Source: Metabacillus endolithicus (GTDB lineage Bacteria > Bacillota > Bacilli > Bacillales > Bacillaceae). From it: DNA of 64,000 bases. Below, in pieces: positions 51,871 to 60,468 of the stretch. The notes under the pieces were generated by a model that saw nothing but the letters and a program-made list of their open reading frames with translations, searched no databases and was not told the DNA's origin. The stretch covers positions 1,178,001-1,242,000 of the forward strand of contig NZ_CP095550.1 in assembly GCF_023078335.1 (NCBI RefSeq). The letters run 5' to 3'. The number at the start of each line of letters is the position of its first letter. Positions within the stretch are counted from its first letter, which is position 1. The position numbers and the translations under genes are program-made.

Positions 51871-52170
51871 AGTTTTCGTTTATGCAGTACCTATGAAAGT
51901 TTTTTACTTCGATTCTATGTTTATGCTAACCTATAACGCTCGCCTGTCAGTTTTAGCCTTGCTTGATGTATCTCTTTTCGATTCCTTCGCCTCACTGTCT
52001 TACCCACTCACGTAGTCTTCGTGTTCTATTTAATCGACTCAGACATCAGAAAGTAGCTTCATGCGTTCTCTCTATCGTCTTGCGACTCTCTTCGTAGCAA
52101 TATTTTTCATGTCGATAAAATTGGACGTGCGTGTACATATATTGCTGTGTCCCCTTTGTAAAATTGCAAC
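51871..52170 (-). ncRNA. Possible small RNA or tiny-ORF transcript
   Basis: About 300 bases with no ordinary gene but a strong terminator at the left end. On the reverse strand there is AAAGGGGACA then ATG (near 52140) for a 30-codon frame MYTHVQFYRHEKYCYEESRK..., and a 28-codon basic frame (MGKTVRRRNRKEIHQARLKL). Either a non-coding RNA or a micro-protein transcript. Low certainty. Confidence 0.3.
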
Positions 52171-52179
52171 ACTGCTTTT

Positions 52180-52389
52180 TTAGAAAAAAGAAAAAATGAA
52201 CAATCCTAAAATAACCATGGCTGCTAGGAAATTTATTAATACTTGTACCCTGTCATCACCCATTGCCATTTCTCTTAAACTTGACGCTTGATAAAGAGTA
52301 GCTATTATAGCTATAACCACTAATACAGTATTGTCTCCCCAATACCTATACGCAGTATAAGCTCCTAGTAACGTAAAAATAAAACCCAT
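52180..52389 (-). CDS. Small two-helix membrane protein of the element (69 aa)
   Basis: Protein MGFIFTLLGAYTAYRYWGDN... with AGGAGGT upstream of ATG. Two or three hydrophobic segments (NTVLVVIAIIATLYQASSL, VLINFLAAMVILGLFIFSFF). No family recognised. Lies next to the integrase gene but has its own ribosome site and no clear terminator before the 51871-52170 region, so the two may be one transcript. Confidence 0.6.
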   Translation of the reverse strand: MGFIFTLLGAYTAYRYWGDNTVLVVIAIIATLYQASSLREMAMGDDRVQVLINFLAAMVILGLFIFSFF

Positions 52390-52546
52390 TGTAAACCTCC
52401 TGTATAACGAAGTAATTATAAGTTGTCATCATATAGAGTATATTGTAGGCTGAGGGTAACTGATAGTGGTACATTTAACCTAAACAGGTTTATATTAGTC
52501 ATTCTTATAATCTATTAGTATTTAGAAAAGATTTGAAGTAGAAATA

Positions 52547-52574
52547 AAAAAGACGGCTTGTTAGACCGTCGTAT
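52547..52574 (-). terminator. Terminator of the integrase gene
   Basis: ACGACGGTC / GCCGTCT stem followed by TTTTTT on the reverse strand. Confidence 0.8.
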
Positions 52575-52598
52575 ATTTTCGAACATATTATATTTAAT

Positions 52599-53616
52599 TT
52601 ATAAAAACTTACGTAGATTTTCTGCAATCTCTTCTTTATCAAGATGTAGGTATTGACTAGTTACAGCTAAATTACTATGACCTAGTGCTTTAGATATTTC
52701 CGCAATATTAGCGCCTTTTTCAAGTAAATTCTTTGCAAATCCTCTACGTAAAGCATGCGGATTTATGTTCTTTAATCCGTATTCCTTAGCGTATTTGTTC
52801 AATCTTTTTTGAATATTATTATGGGTTTGGCTAGTCGCTATAATGCTTCCCTGCTTAGTAATAAACACATAACTATTTTTATGACCGTATTCCTTGCGTA
52901 TTGCGTCATTCTGTTTAATTAGTACGGATAGCAAGCGGTTAAGAGTATCATCAATAGGTAATAGAAGTTGGTCGTGGTTCTTTACAATGTTGCCATCTAT
53001 CTTTAAAAGGTTGTTCTCTAGGTCAATGTGGCGATTCTCTAGATAAACAATTGTATTTATACGTAAACCTGTCTTAAACATTAGTAATGCAGCTGTAGCG
53101 TCTCGTAGCTGTACATAATCATTTAGATTAAGAACTGATAACAAAACTTTAACGTCACGCTCTGCAGCTCCTTCTTTTACTATGTTGTCTACTTTAATAT
53201 TTATTGGACGCCAAAACTTGTGCTCTATCCAACTGTTATCAAAACAACGAGACAGAAATGCTTTTAAGCACTTGAGGCGAGTTAACTTCGTTTGCTTTGA
53301 TACGTCCATACTAGCGAGCCATTGGTATACATGGTCAGCATTAAGCTCTTCTAAATATTTTTTTAACAGTTTCCGCAAAATGCTTTACATATACGTTATA
53401 GTCGCTTATGGTACGTGGACGATTACCGCTAATCTCCATTTGACGTGATATAGTCGCTAGTGCTTTTTCGATTGTTATATGGTCAGTCAACCGGTCTGTG
53501 TTCCGTTCTCTTGACCGACTCACCTTGTTTACCAATTGCGTCGTAGACTCGGATTCACCCATAAACAATCCGTTCAAATCTTCTGTAATTGTAAGTATCG
53601 CTTTCTTTTTTGTCAT
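52599..53616 (-). pseudogene. Tyrosine integrase of the element, frameshifted at an A7 run
   Basis: Site-specific recombinase. The N-terminal part (MTKKKAILTITEDLN...) carries a SAM-like core-binding start ending YVKHFAETVKK. The second frame continues KYLEELNADHVYQWL and holds the catalytic residues: Arg in FKTGLRINTIVYLE, HALRRGFAKNL (HxxR), and ALGHSNLAVTSQYLHL with nucleophile Tyr. The frames meet at 53358-53364, a run of seven A on the reverse strand where six would restore one frame of 338 aa. All catalytic residues are intact in frame 2. It lies 134 bases from the tRNA-Arg attachment site. Confidence 0.88.
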
Positions 53617-53750
53617 ACAAAAAAACCTCCTATGCGTTAAAAATCATTGAGTCAGTTTCGGCACTAAATTCATCATTGACCGATACATTGACCGTTTCAT
53701 TTAACGTCATAAAAGGTTAATTTTGCGAGCTTTATCGCTCTTTTTCGCGA

Positions 53751-53824
<74 letters not shown>

Positions 53825-53950
53825 ATAGATATAAAATAATATAAAGTTCTATTGTTCTAAAATTGTAATGTCGTCCCGATTTCAGAAAGTTTATTCAAGG
53901 AGTGGCTCAATCGGTATGCTATAGCATATTCTTTGCAGCCTATTCAATCG

Positions 53951-53979
53951 TGCTCTATCCTGCTGAGCTACTGGGACAT
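53951..53979 (-). repeat. Partial duplicate of the tRNA-Arg 5' half
   Basis: 29 bases identical to 53798-53826 (5' acceptor strand, D arm and one flanking base) with no matching 3' half. Truncated tRNA remnant, possibly a scar of an older insertion or duplication. Confidence 0.8.
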
Positions 53980-54070
53980 TTTTTAGCACTGTTATGTTAA
54001 TCATCAGCGACATATATTATTATATTTCCAGACCTAACAAATGTCAACATTAAAAATAACTTTTTTTATA

Positions 54071-54096
54071 TAGAGGGAGTTTAACCTCCCTCAAAC
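54071..54096 (-). terminator. Terminator after ysnB
   Basis: GAGGGAGG / CTCCCTC hairpin with an A/T-rich tail (TATATAAAAAAA) on the reverse strand. Confidence 0.65.
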
Positions 54097-54098
54097 AT

Positions 54099-54611
54099 TT
54101 AATTTAGTGTAAAGCTCTTAGAAAGTTCCGGGAATTCCTGACCATTTACTTCATAGAAAGTCACATTTGCCACGTTATTTTCAAGCTCTAGTATAGCATA
54201 CGTTTTTTGTTTTCGCATCACAGGAAGTCTTATACTACCAGGATTAATTAATAATACATCATCAATCATTTCTGCGTTTGCTATATGTGAATGTCCATAG
54301 CATGCAATTTTTGCGCTAGTCTCCATTGCCCTATACTTTAAGCTCATAAGTGTCATTTTAACATTATATAAGTGACCATGTGTCATATACAGCGTAATGC
54401 CACCAAGATCCTCAATGATTTCATTCGGAAGATCTGACCCAAAATCACAATTCCCTTTTACACCTTTAAAAGAAATTAGCTCCTTGCTATTTGATGATAG
54501 CTCAGAATCACCGCAATGAAACATCATATCTACTTCATCTTTATGTCTCTCCTGTATTTCTAAAAGTTCCGTAGTCAATCCATGACTATCACTTAAAATA
54601 AGTACCTTCAT
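54099..54611 (-). CDS. ysnB: MJ0936/YfcE-type metallophosphoesterase YsnB
   Basis: Protein of 170 aa with calcineurin-like metal-binding motifs in order: SDSHG, HCGDSE, VKGNCD, MTHGH and YGHSHIANAE. Close relatives act as phosphodiesterases, but the natural substrate is unknown. It lies 24 bases downstream of rdgB as in B. subtilis ysnA-ysnB. Cytoplasmic, no signal peptide. Confidence 0.9.
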   Translation of the reverse strand: MKVLILSDSHGLTTELLEIQERHKDEVDMMFHCGDSELSSNSKELISFKGVKGNCDFGSDLPNEIIEDLGGITLYMTHGHLYNVKMTLMSLKYRAMETSAKIACYGHSHIANAEMIDDVLLINPGSIRLPVMRKQKTYAILELENNVANVTFYEVNGQEFPELSKSFTLN

Positions 54612-54635
54612 TTTTTCATTCGCCTCGATTATTGT

Positions 54636-55223
54636 TCATTTCAAAAGTCCTTGAACCTTTTTTAAAGCTTCTGCACGATGACTGATTTGGTTTTTTTCTT
54701 CTTTTGACAACTCTGCCATTGTTTTTGTAGAGTTTTTCACCGTAAAAATCGGATCATAGCCAAATCCCCCATCACCACTTGGCTCTTTTGCAATGTAGCC
54801 TTCACATTCCCCTACGACGGTTTGTGTTTTCTGACCTGGTATAGACACTGCTAAAGCACAAATAAACCTAGCTGTGCGTTTTTCCTTGCTTGGAACATTT
54901 TTTAATTTTTCAAGCACCTTGATTATATTCGCTGTATCATCTTTTTCAGGTCCTGCATATCTCGCAGAATATACACCTGGCTCTCCGTTCAAATAATCAA
55001 CTGCTAATCCCGAATCATCTGCAATCGTTAATATGTTAAATTGTTCCGAGACAGCCTCAGCCTTAAGGATTGCATTTTCTTCAAAGGTTTCACCAGTTTC
55101 TTCAACATCAACTGAATTTGGATAATCTAAAAGAGACTGAACCTGATAACCTAGTGGAGCTAAGATTGCTTCAAATTCTCTAACTTTCCCTTTATTTTTT
55201 GTGGCAATAATGATATGTTTCAA
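54636..55223 (-). CDS. rdgB: Non-canonical purine NTP pyrophosphatase (RdgB/HAM1)
   Basis: Protein of 195 aa hydrolysing dITP, ITP and XTP to monophosphates, keeping them out of nucleic acids. Motifs: [17 protein letters not shown], the catalytic [23 protein letters not shown], and [11 protein letters not shown] near the C-terminus. Overlaps the rph stop by four bases, so translation is coupled. ysnA in B. subtilis. Confidence 0.95.
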   Translation of the reverse strand: MKHIIIATKNKGKVREFEAILAPLGYQVQSLLDYPNSVDVEETGETFEENAILKAEAVSEQFNILTIADDSGLAVDYLNGEPGVYSARYAGPEKDDTANIIKVLEKLKNVPSKEKRTARFICALAVSIPGQKTQTVVGECEGYIAKEPSGDGGFGYDPIFTVKNSTKTMAELSKEEKNQISHRAEALKKVQGLLK

Positions 55224-55987
55224 TTTACTGCTCCCTGTTTCTTTAGATTTTCTTCAACTATAAGTGAAACATCTCCGAGTACTGCCTTTTGCTCTTCAAT
55301 AAGCGCTTTGATTCCTATCTCAGCTAAATCAAGCATACTGTTTAATTCAGATCTAGTGAATGTTGCTTCTTCTCCAGTACCTTGTACCTCAACCAACTGA
55401 CCACTTGATGTCATAATAACGTTCATGTCGACTAATGCACTTGAATCTTCTTTGTAGTCCAAGTCTAAAATTTCTCCATGCTCTGAGTCTATTCCAACAG
55501 ATATAGCTGCTAGAAAATCTGTAATCGGTAATGTTTTTAATTTGCCATTATTCATTAATTTTTCTAAAGCGATAACCATTGCTACAAATGCCCCTGTAAT
55601 GGAAGCAGTTCGTGTGCCACCATCTGCTTGAATAACATCACAATCAACCCAGATTGTTCTTTCTCCAAGCTCATGTAGGTTAACAACAGCACGTAACGCT
55701 CTTCCTATTAAACGTTGAATTTCCATTGTTCGCCCAGTGATTTTCCCTTTTGACGATTCTCGGATTGTTCGCTGCTCAGTTGCTCTAGGGAGCATTGAAT
55801 ACTCTGCAGTAATCCATCCCTTACCTTCTCCCCTCATAAAGGGTGGTACTCGATCTTCTATACTTGCATTACAAATTACCTTTGTGTTACCAACAGTTAT
55901 TAAGACAGAACCTTCCGGGTGAATGATAAAATCCTTCATTATTTCTACTTTTCTTATCTGATTTCTTTCTCGGCCGTCATGTCTCAA
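55220..55987 (-). CDS. rph: Ribonuclease PH
   Basis: Phosphorolytic 3'-5' exoribonuclease of 255 aa maturing tRNA 3' ends. Start TTG 55987 ([16 protein letters not shown]) has GGAGGG six bases upstream; the frame extends further but begins in non-homologous sequence. Motifs: [49 protein letters not shown]. subtilis RNase PH is 245 aa. Confidence 0.95.
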   Translation of the reverse strand: MRHDGRERNQIRKVEIMKDFIIHPEGSVLITVGNTKVICNASIEDRVPPFMRGEGKGWITAEYSMLPRATEQRTIRESSKGKITGRTMEIQRLIGRALRAVVNLHELGERTIWVDCDVIQADGGTRTASITGAFVAMVIALEKLMNNGKLKTLPITDFLAAISVGIDSEHGEILDLDYKEDSSALVDMNVIMTSSGQLVEVQGTGEEATFTRSELNSMLDLAEIGIKALIEEQKAVLGDVSLIVEENLKKQGAVN

Positions 55988-56099
55988 TTTTTTCCCTCCA
56001 GTAAAAAGCTGCTTATTCATTATGTAAACAAGAAATAAGAGGTAGCTTAAATAAGCATACCTCTCTTTACCCATTATATAGTATATCAAAAACCTGTTA

Positions 56100-57173
56100 T
56101 TAAAAACTACCTGTATTCACTTTAGTAGGTCTTGTTACAGGCTCTGTTAACTTTTCTCCATTTTCGTTGATTAATTCTGATTTTCCATTGACTGTTACAG
56201 CCACACTTTCAATACCATCTTGCTCTGTTAATGTTAAAACCAATGCTTCAAGCACTTGTGAAGATATAATTTTTTGCTCTTCATCAAGACTTCCATAAAT
56301 GGATTCATTAAAATCGAGTGTTACTTTACCATTTTCGTACTTAGGTGCACTTAGAAGTTCAACACCTTCCTGGAAATCACTCATTAACCCTGTAGATGCA
56401 GATGGTCCTTCTGCAAGCTCATTTACAGCTGCAACAATTGGATCCTTTTCTTCATTGTTAATTCGCTTTGTAACAGGAACATAATATTGACTTCCGTCTG
56501 ATTCTGCTAAATAATAAACAGTTAATGGATGACTGTCAGTAATATCAACTACATCGCTGGAATCATGGTTAATTCCATCTTCTCTACTAACACCATTTTG
56601 TATCGGAGTACCGTTTACAGGCATCTCTTTCTGTTCATGACCGTTTACCCAGATCTTCACATTCTTAACTGAATCAAATTGTGTTAATGTCCACGTAATG
56701 GATTGAAGAATTTTAGCTTCATCTTCTTTTTTATAGTTATTAAATTCCTTCGAAAAATCGGCAATGGCAGTACCATCTTCAGTTATATTTACTCCCAATA
56801 CTTGTGTATCCTGCGGAAGTACAGCTCTAAATCCATTCGGTAACATATTTGAGACAGGACCACCTTCAACTAAATACTCTAATGATTGTTTTGCAACACT
56901 GTCAGTTTTAGGTAGGTTCATAGCATACGGAACAACAAATCCGCTTTTGTCTATTAAGTAGAGCTGACTTGTTACTGATTCCTCTGCTTGATCACTCTTT
57001 ACATCTTCCACACCATTTTCAGTTTCTACCTGTGCACCATCTTCCATAATGTTCACATCTTGTGGTGGATCAATTTCTTTAGTAGCTTCTTCTGCATTGA
57101 ACAAACCACAACCAGAAAGTAGCAATGATGATGCAATAACCGTGACTGCAATCTGTTTGTTGTATTTAGACAT
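56100..57173 (-). CDS. gerM: Spore germination lipoprotein GerM
   Basis: Protein of 357 aa with a lipoprotein signal ([15 protein letters not shown], lipid-modified Cys) and two tandem GerMN domains (about 75-195 and 225-345), each with the Y/L-P/A-D-F-N/S-K/E pattern ([20 protein letters not shown]). Mother-cell-made protein needed for sporulation and germination, part of the SpoIIQ-SpoIIIA channel complex in B. subtilis. Upstream of rph, as there. Length close to family (366 aa). Confidence 0.93.
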   Translation of the reverse strand: MSKYNKQIAVTVIASSLLLSGCGLFNAEEATKEIDPPQDVNIMEDGAQVETENGVEDVKSDQAEESVTSQLYLIDKSGFVVPYAMNLPKTDSVAKQSLEYLVEGGPVSNMLPNGFRAVLPQDTQVLGVNITEDGTAIADFSKEFNNYKKEDEAKILQSITWTLTQFDSVKNVKIWVNGHEQKEMPVNGTPIQNGVSREDGINHDSSDVVDITDSHPLTVYYLAESDGSQYYVPVTKRINNEEKDPIVAAVNELAEGPSASTGLMSDFQEGVELLSAPKYENGKVTLDFNESIYGSLDEEQKIISSQVLEALVLTLTEQDGIESVAVTVNGKSELINENGEKLTEPVTRPTKVNTGSF

Positions 57174-57290
57174 TAAAATCCCTCCAAAGGCAGTTTGTAC
57201 TAATATGTATACGAGCTATTTCTCATTTTAGACCGATTTTTTGTACAAACTTTTCAAATGAAGATTTGGAGAGATAGATAGGTATAATAA

Positions 57291-57317
57291 AAACACAGTG
57301 CATCACTGTGTTTTTAT
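57291..57317. terminator. Terminator after racE
   Basis: AAAAACACAGTG / CACTGTGTTTTT perfect short hairpin at the racE stop. Confidence 0.85.
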
Positions 57318-58141
57318 AATGTACGATGTTTCTGATTCATCTGATTTAACGTAATTGATTCTACATGTTTAACAGGCTGCTCGAACCATTTTGATGCAAT
57401 TTTCTCGAACAACTGCTTTGGACCTGTTGTTAAAAAACGGTGATTCTTTTTTCCTGAGAATAAATTGAGAGTTTTATTGAATGATAATATTGTACTAACC
57501 TCTCGGGCAGTTTCATCTCCAGAACAAATTATTTTCACGGCTTGTCCCATGTACTCTTCAATTTGTGATTGCAAGATAGGATAATGTGTACATCCTAAAA
57601 TTAATGTATCAATTTTACTACCCTTAAAAGCTGAAAGAGAGTCGTTAACAATCTTTTGAGCCTCTTCCCCTTCAAATTCGCCACTTTCTACTAACGGAAC
57701 AAATTTAGGGCAGGCAAGACTTTCAACAATCAGCTGATTATTTAATGTTTTTAATGCTGTTTCATATGCCGCACTTTGAATGGTATTAATTGTACCAATA
57801 ACCCCGATATGATCATTCTTTGTTACCTTTACAGCTGTTCTTGCCCCTGGAAAGATAACACCTATTACGGGAATATCCACGTTTTCCTGAATTTCCTCTA
57901 AGGCAATGGCTGTTGCTGTGTTACAAGCAATAACCAGCATTTTTATATGGTGATTTTCTAACAAATAATTGGTCATTTCCCAGGTAAACCTGCGTACTTC
58001 TTCAGCAGGTCTTGGTCCATATGGACAACGTGCTGTATCACCTAAATAGATGATTTCTTCTTTTGGTAATTGTCTCATGATTTCTTTTGCGACAGTTAAT
58101 CCACCTACGCCAGAATCAATGACACCGATTGGTCTTTTCAA
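57314..58141 (-). CDS. racE: Glutamate racemase
   Basis: Enzyme of 275 aa making D-glutamate for peptidoglycan. Start TTG 58141 with GAGGCGA upstream. Motifs: [24 protein letters not shown], the two catalytic Cys in [12 protein letters not shown] and [11 protein letters not shown]. Cofactor-independent, cytoplasmic. 15 bases after the MarR gene. Also called murI. Confidence 0.95.
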   Translation of the reverse strand: MKRPIGVIDSGVGGLTVAKEIMRQLPKEEIIYLGDTARCPYGPRPAEEVRRFTWEMTNYLLENHHIKMLVIACNTATAIALEEIQENVDIPVIGVIFPGARTAVKVTKNDHIGVIGTINTIQSAAYETALKTLNNQLIVESLACPKFVPLVESGEFEGEEAQKIVNDSLSAFKGSKIDTLILGCTHYPILQSQIEEYMGQAVKIICSGDETAREVSTILSFNKTLNLFSGKKNHRFLTTGPKQLFEKIASKWFEQPVKHVESITLNQMNQKHRTL

Positions 58142-58156
58142 ATAATCGCCTCATTT

Positions 58157-58603
58157 TTAACTCATTTCTTGTTGTAGTTTTATTAACGATTTTTCAAGTG
58201 TTACTAATTCTTCTTCTTCAAAGTTAACCAGCATGTCTCTTAAATAATTTTGTCTTTTTTGAATAACTTCCTCGATAATCCGCTCGCCCTCTGCTAATAA
58301 GTGTATTCTTACAATTCTTCTGTCATGAGTATCTTTTACTCTGATAACCAATTGGTTCTTTTCCATACGATCCACTAAATCAGTTGTCGTACTACATGCT
58401 AAAAACATTTTATTAGAAAGCTCTCCAATTGTTAAGTCACCATTTTCCCATAACCATTGTAGGGCAACAAACTGTGGTGGTGTTATATGATAGTCATTTA
58501 AAATTTCTCGACCTTTTTGTTTAATAATTCCTGATATATGACGAAGTGCCTTTTCAAGATCAGATACTGTTTGTGTTTTATCAATTCCTTGATTTATGCT
58601 CAA
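58157..58603 (-). CDS. ysmB: MarR-family transcriptional regulator YsmB
   Basis: Protein of 148 aa with a winged-helix fold: PPQFVALQWLWENGDLTIGE, recognition helix LACSTTTDLVDRMEKNQLV, wing VKDTHDRRIVRIHL. Start TTG. In B. subtilis ysmB sits beside racE and gerE. Target genes unknown; regulating its own operon with racE is possible. Confidence 0.88.
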   Translation of the reverse strand: MSINQGIDKTQTVSDLEKALRHISGIIKQKGREILNDYHITPPQFVALQWLWENGDLTIGELSNKMFLACSTTTDLVDRMEKNQLVIRVKDTHDRRIVRIHLLAEGERIIEEVIQKRQNYLRDMLVNFEEEELVTLEKSLIKLQQEMS

Positions 58604-58769
58604 CTTTAACCCTCTCTAAACCATTATAATGTTATCTTTTTATATCAATGTTATTTTCCCTGTTTTTTTAATAAATTGCAAGTTACATATTTTTTAACAA
58701 ATGATTGATTAAACAAGAACAATTCTTTTTATATATCCGATATATAAATTTTAATCATTTTTTATAAAG

Positions 58770-58807
58770 TAATAACCGGCTCCCTTTATGAAAAGGATAG
58801 CCGGTAT
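58770..58807 (-). terminator. Terminator after gerE
   Basis: CCGGCT / AGCCGG hairpin followed by TTATT on the reverse strand, beginning a few bases after the gerE stop. Confidence 0.75.
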
Positions 58808-58810
58808 TGG

Positions 58811-59035
58811 TTAGAGCTCGAGTTCACCCATTCGAAGGAGCTCAACAACCGCTTGAGAGCGTCCCTTAACACCAAGCTTTTGCATCGCATTCGAGATATG
58901 ATTTCGAACCGTTTTTTCACTTATAAAGAGCTCGCTAGCAATCTCTTTCGTCGTTTTGTCTTGAACTAACAATTCGAATACTTCTCTCTCTCTTTTCGTG
59001 AGTAGTGGCTTTGATTGAAACTCTTTCTCTTTCAA
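58811..59035 (-). CDS. gerE: Sporulation transcription factor GerE
   Basis: LuxR-type HTH protein of 74 aa consisting of the DNA-binding domain only: [64 protein letters not shown] start with AAGGAGGG nine bases upstream. Latest mother-cell regulator, activating or repressing coat genes with sigma-K. Length identical to B. subtilis GerE (74 aa). Confidence 0.96.
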   Translation of the reverse strand: MKEKEFQSKPLLTKREREVFELLVQDKTTKEIASELFISEKTVRNHISNAMQKLGVKGRSQAVVELLRMGELEL

Positions 59036-59099
59036 GTATTGTAACCCTCCTTGCTAAGGTGAGAGCTGATCTAACGGATGGGTATATATTTAGTCAACA

Positions 59100-59127
59100 T
59101 ATACTATGTGTAACCGAGGAGGACTGT
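59100..59127 (-). promoter_or_regulatory. Candidate sigma-K promoter of gerE
   Basis: CATAGTATA on the reverse strand (59100-59108) fits the sigma-K -10 CATANNNTA exactly, and AC (59126-59127) lies 17 bases upstream as the -35. gerE is a sigma-K gene in B. subtilis. About 65 bases before the start codon. Confidence 0.5.
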
Positions 59128-59170
59128 GACAGATTCAAAACGGAAAAGATGTTTAACTGCGTCCATTTTA

Positions 59171-59641
59171 TTAGTTCGTTATTGTTTCATATGCTGTTAA
59201 ACATTTTTTATCTTCTTCAGACCATGGAACACTCTTTCCTGTTCGCTGTGAAATCTGTACAATTGTTCCTCGGCCTACAAAAATACTCTCCCTATGATCG
59301 TTTACTCCTAAGTAATGCAAATCAACCGAAGATGTGCCTATACGATTTATTTTGACAAAAAGATTTATCTTGTCATCAAAGTAAGCTTGATGTAAAAAAT
59401 CACATTGCAAATCTGCAACAACAGGAATACTTTCGCCATTTGATTGTAACCATTTCCGCATCATCCCGGTTTTTTTGAAGAATTCTATCCTTCCTTCTTC
59501 AAAGTATGTAAAAGGAACCGTATTGTTCATATGTCCAAACATATCTGTTTCAGAAAATCGAATTTTTATTGGATGTGAAAAGCTAAAGCTGTCTTTATAA
59601 GCTGAATCAAAGCTCTCTATATACGGTATTTTTTTCATCAT
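59171..59641 (-). CDS. ysmA: Acyl-CoA thioesterase (hotdog fold), YsmA
   Basis: Protein of 156 aa of the 4-hydroxybenzoyl-CoA thioesterase type: IRFSETDMFGHMNNTVPFTYFEEGRIEFF holds the conserved Asp and the N-terminal hotdog helix; later strands include DLHYLGVN and GRGTIVQIS. Probably hydrolyses short or aromatic acyl-CoA. Conserved position between gerE and sdhB in Bacillus. Substrate unknown. Confidence 0.85.
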   Translation of the reverse strand: MMKKIPYIESFDSAYKDSFSFSHPIKIRFSETDMFGHMNNTVPFTYFEEGRIEFFKKTGMMRKWLQSNGESIPVVADLQCDFLHQAYFDDKINLFVKINRIGTSSVDLHYLGVNDHRESIFVGRGTIVQISQRTGKSVPWSEEDKKCLTAYETITN

Positions 59642-59666
59642 GCTCTTCCTTTCATTTGTCTTTAAA

Positions 59667-59702
59667 TAAAAAAGGAACTGACATGGAAGTCAGTCCCTTT
59701 TT
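59667..59702 (-). terminator. Terminator of the sdhCAB operon
   Basis: GGGACTGACT / GTCAGTTCC stem with six T on the reverse strand, just after sdhB. Confidence 0.9.
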
Positions 59703-59706
59703 ACTG

Positions 59707-60468
59707 TTATCCTTGGTCACTACCAAAGAAATTACGGAATGATTGAAATGCTGTATCACGATTTAATGCTGCAATCGATGTTGTTAAAGGAATACCTTTT
59801 GGACAAGATTGCACACAGTTTTGTGAGTTACCACAGTTTGCTAATCCACCGTCTCCCATAATTGCTTCAAGACGCTCAGACTTATTCATTTCACCAGTAG
59901 GATGAGCATTGAATAAACGAACTTGTGATAGCGGAGCAGGACCAATGAAATTTGATTTACTATTCACGTTAGGGCAAGCTTCTAAACATACTCCACAAGT
60001 CATACATTTTGATAGCTCATAAGCCCATTGACGCTTTTTCTCTGGCATACGTGGTCCAGGACCTAAATCGTACGTTCCATCAATCGGAATCCAAGCCTTA
60101 ACTTTTTTAAGAGAGTCGAACATACGTTTACGATCAACCTGTAAATCGCGAACAACCGGGAACGTACGCATTGGTTCAAGTCTGATCGGTTGTTCAAGCT
60201 GATCAACTAGAGCTGTACAAGATTGTCGAGGCTTTCCATTGATCACCATTGAACACGCACCACATACTTCTTCTAAACAGTTCATATCCCAGTTAATTGG
60301 CGTTGTTTGTTTCCCCTCAACATTTACTGGATTACGACGAATTTCCATTAACGCCGATATAACATTCATATTCGGGCGATAAGGTATTTCGAATTTTTCC
60401 TGATAAGGTACTGCTTCTGGTGATTCTTGTCGGGTAATAATAAACTGAACTACTCTATTTTCACTCAT
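59707..60468 (-). CDS. sdhB: Succinate dehydrogenase iron-sulfur subunit
   Basis: Protein of 253 aa passing electrons from FAD to menaquinone. Cluster motifs: [2Fe-2S] in CLEEVCGACSMVINGKPRQSC-type spacing (about residues 65-85), [4Fe-4S] CMTCGVCLEACP, [3Fe-4S] CGNSQNCVQSCPKG. Starts one base into the sdhA stop. Part of complex II on the cytoplasmic membrane face. Confidence 0.96.
   Translation of the reverse strand: MSENRVVQFIITRQESPEAVPYQEKFEIPYRPNMNVISALMEIRRNPVNVEGKQTTPINWDMNCLEEVCGACSMVINGKPRQSCTALVDQLEQPIRLEPMRTFPVVRDLQVDRKRMFDSLKKVKAWIPIDGTYDLGPGPRMPEKKRQWAYELSKCMTCGVCLEACPNVNSKSNFIGPAPLSQVRLFNAHPTGEMNKSERLEAIMGDGGLANCGNSQNCVQSCPKGIPLTTSIAALNRDTAFQSFRNFFGSDQG

Noticed and set aside
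44369-53750. Calling the element a prophage
   Set aside because: No capsid, portal, terminase, tail or lysis gene is recognisable, and 9.4 kb is too short for a complete temperate phage.
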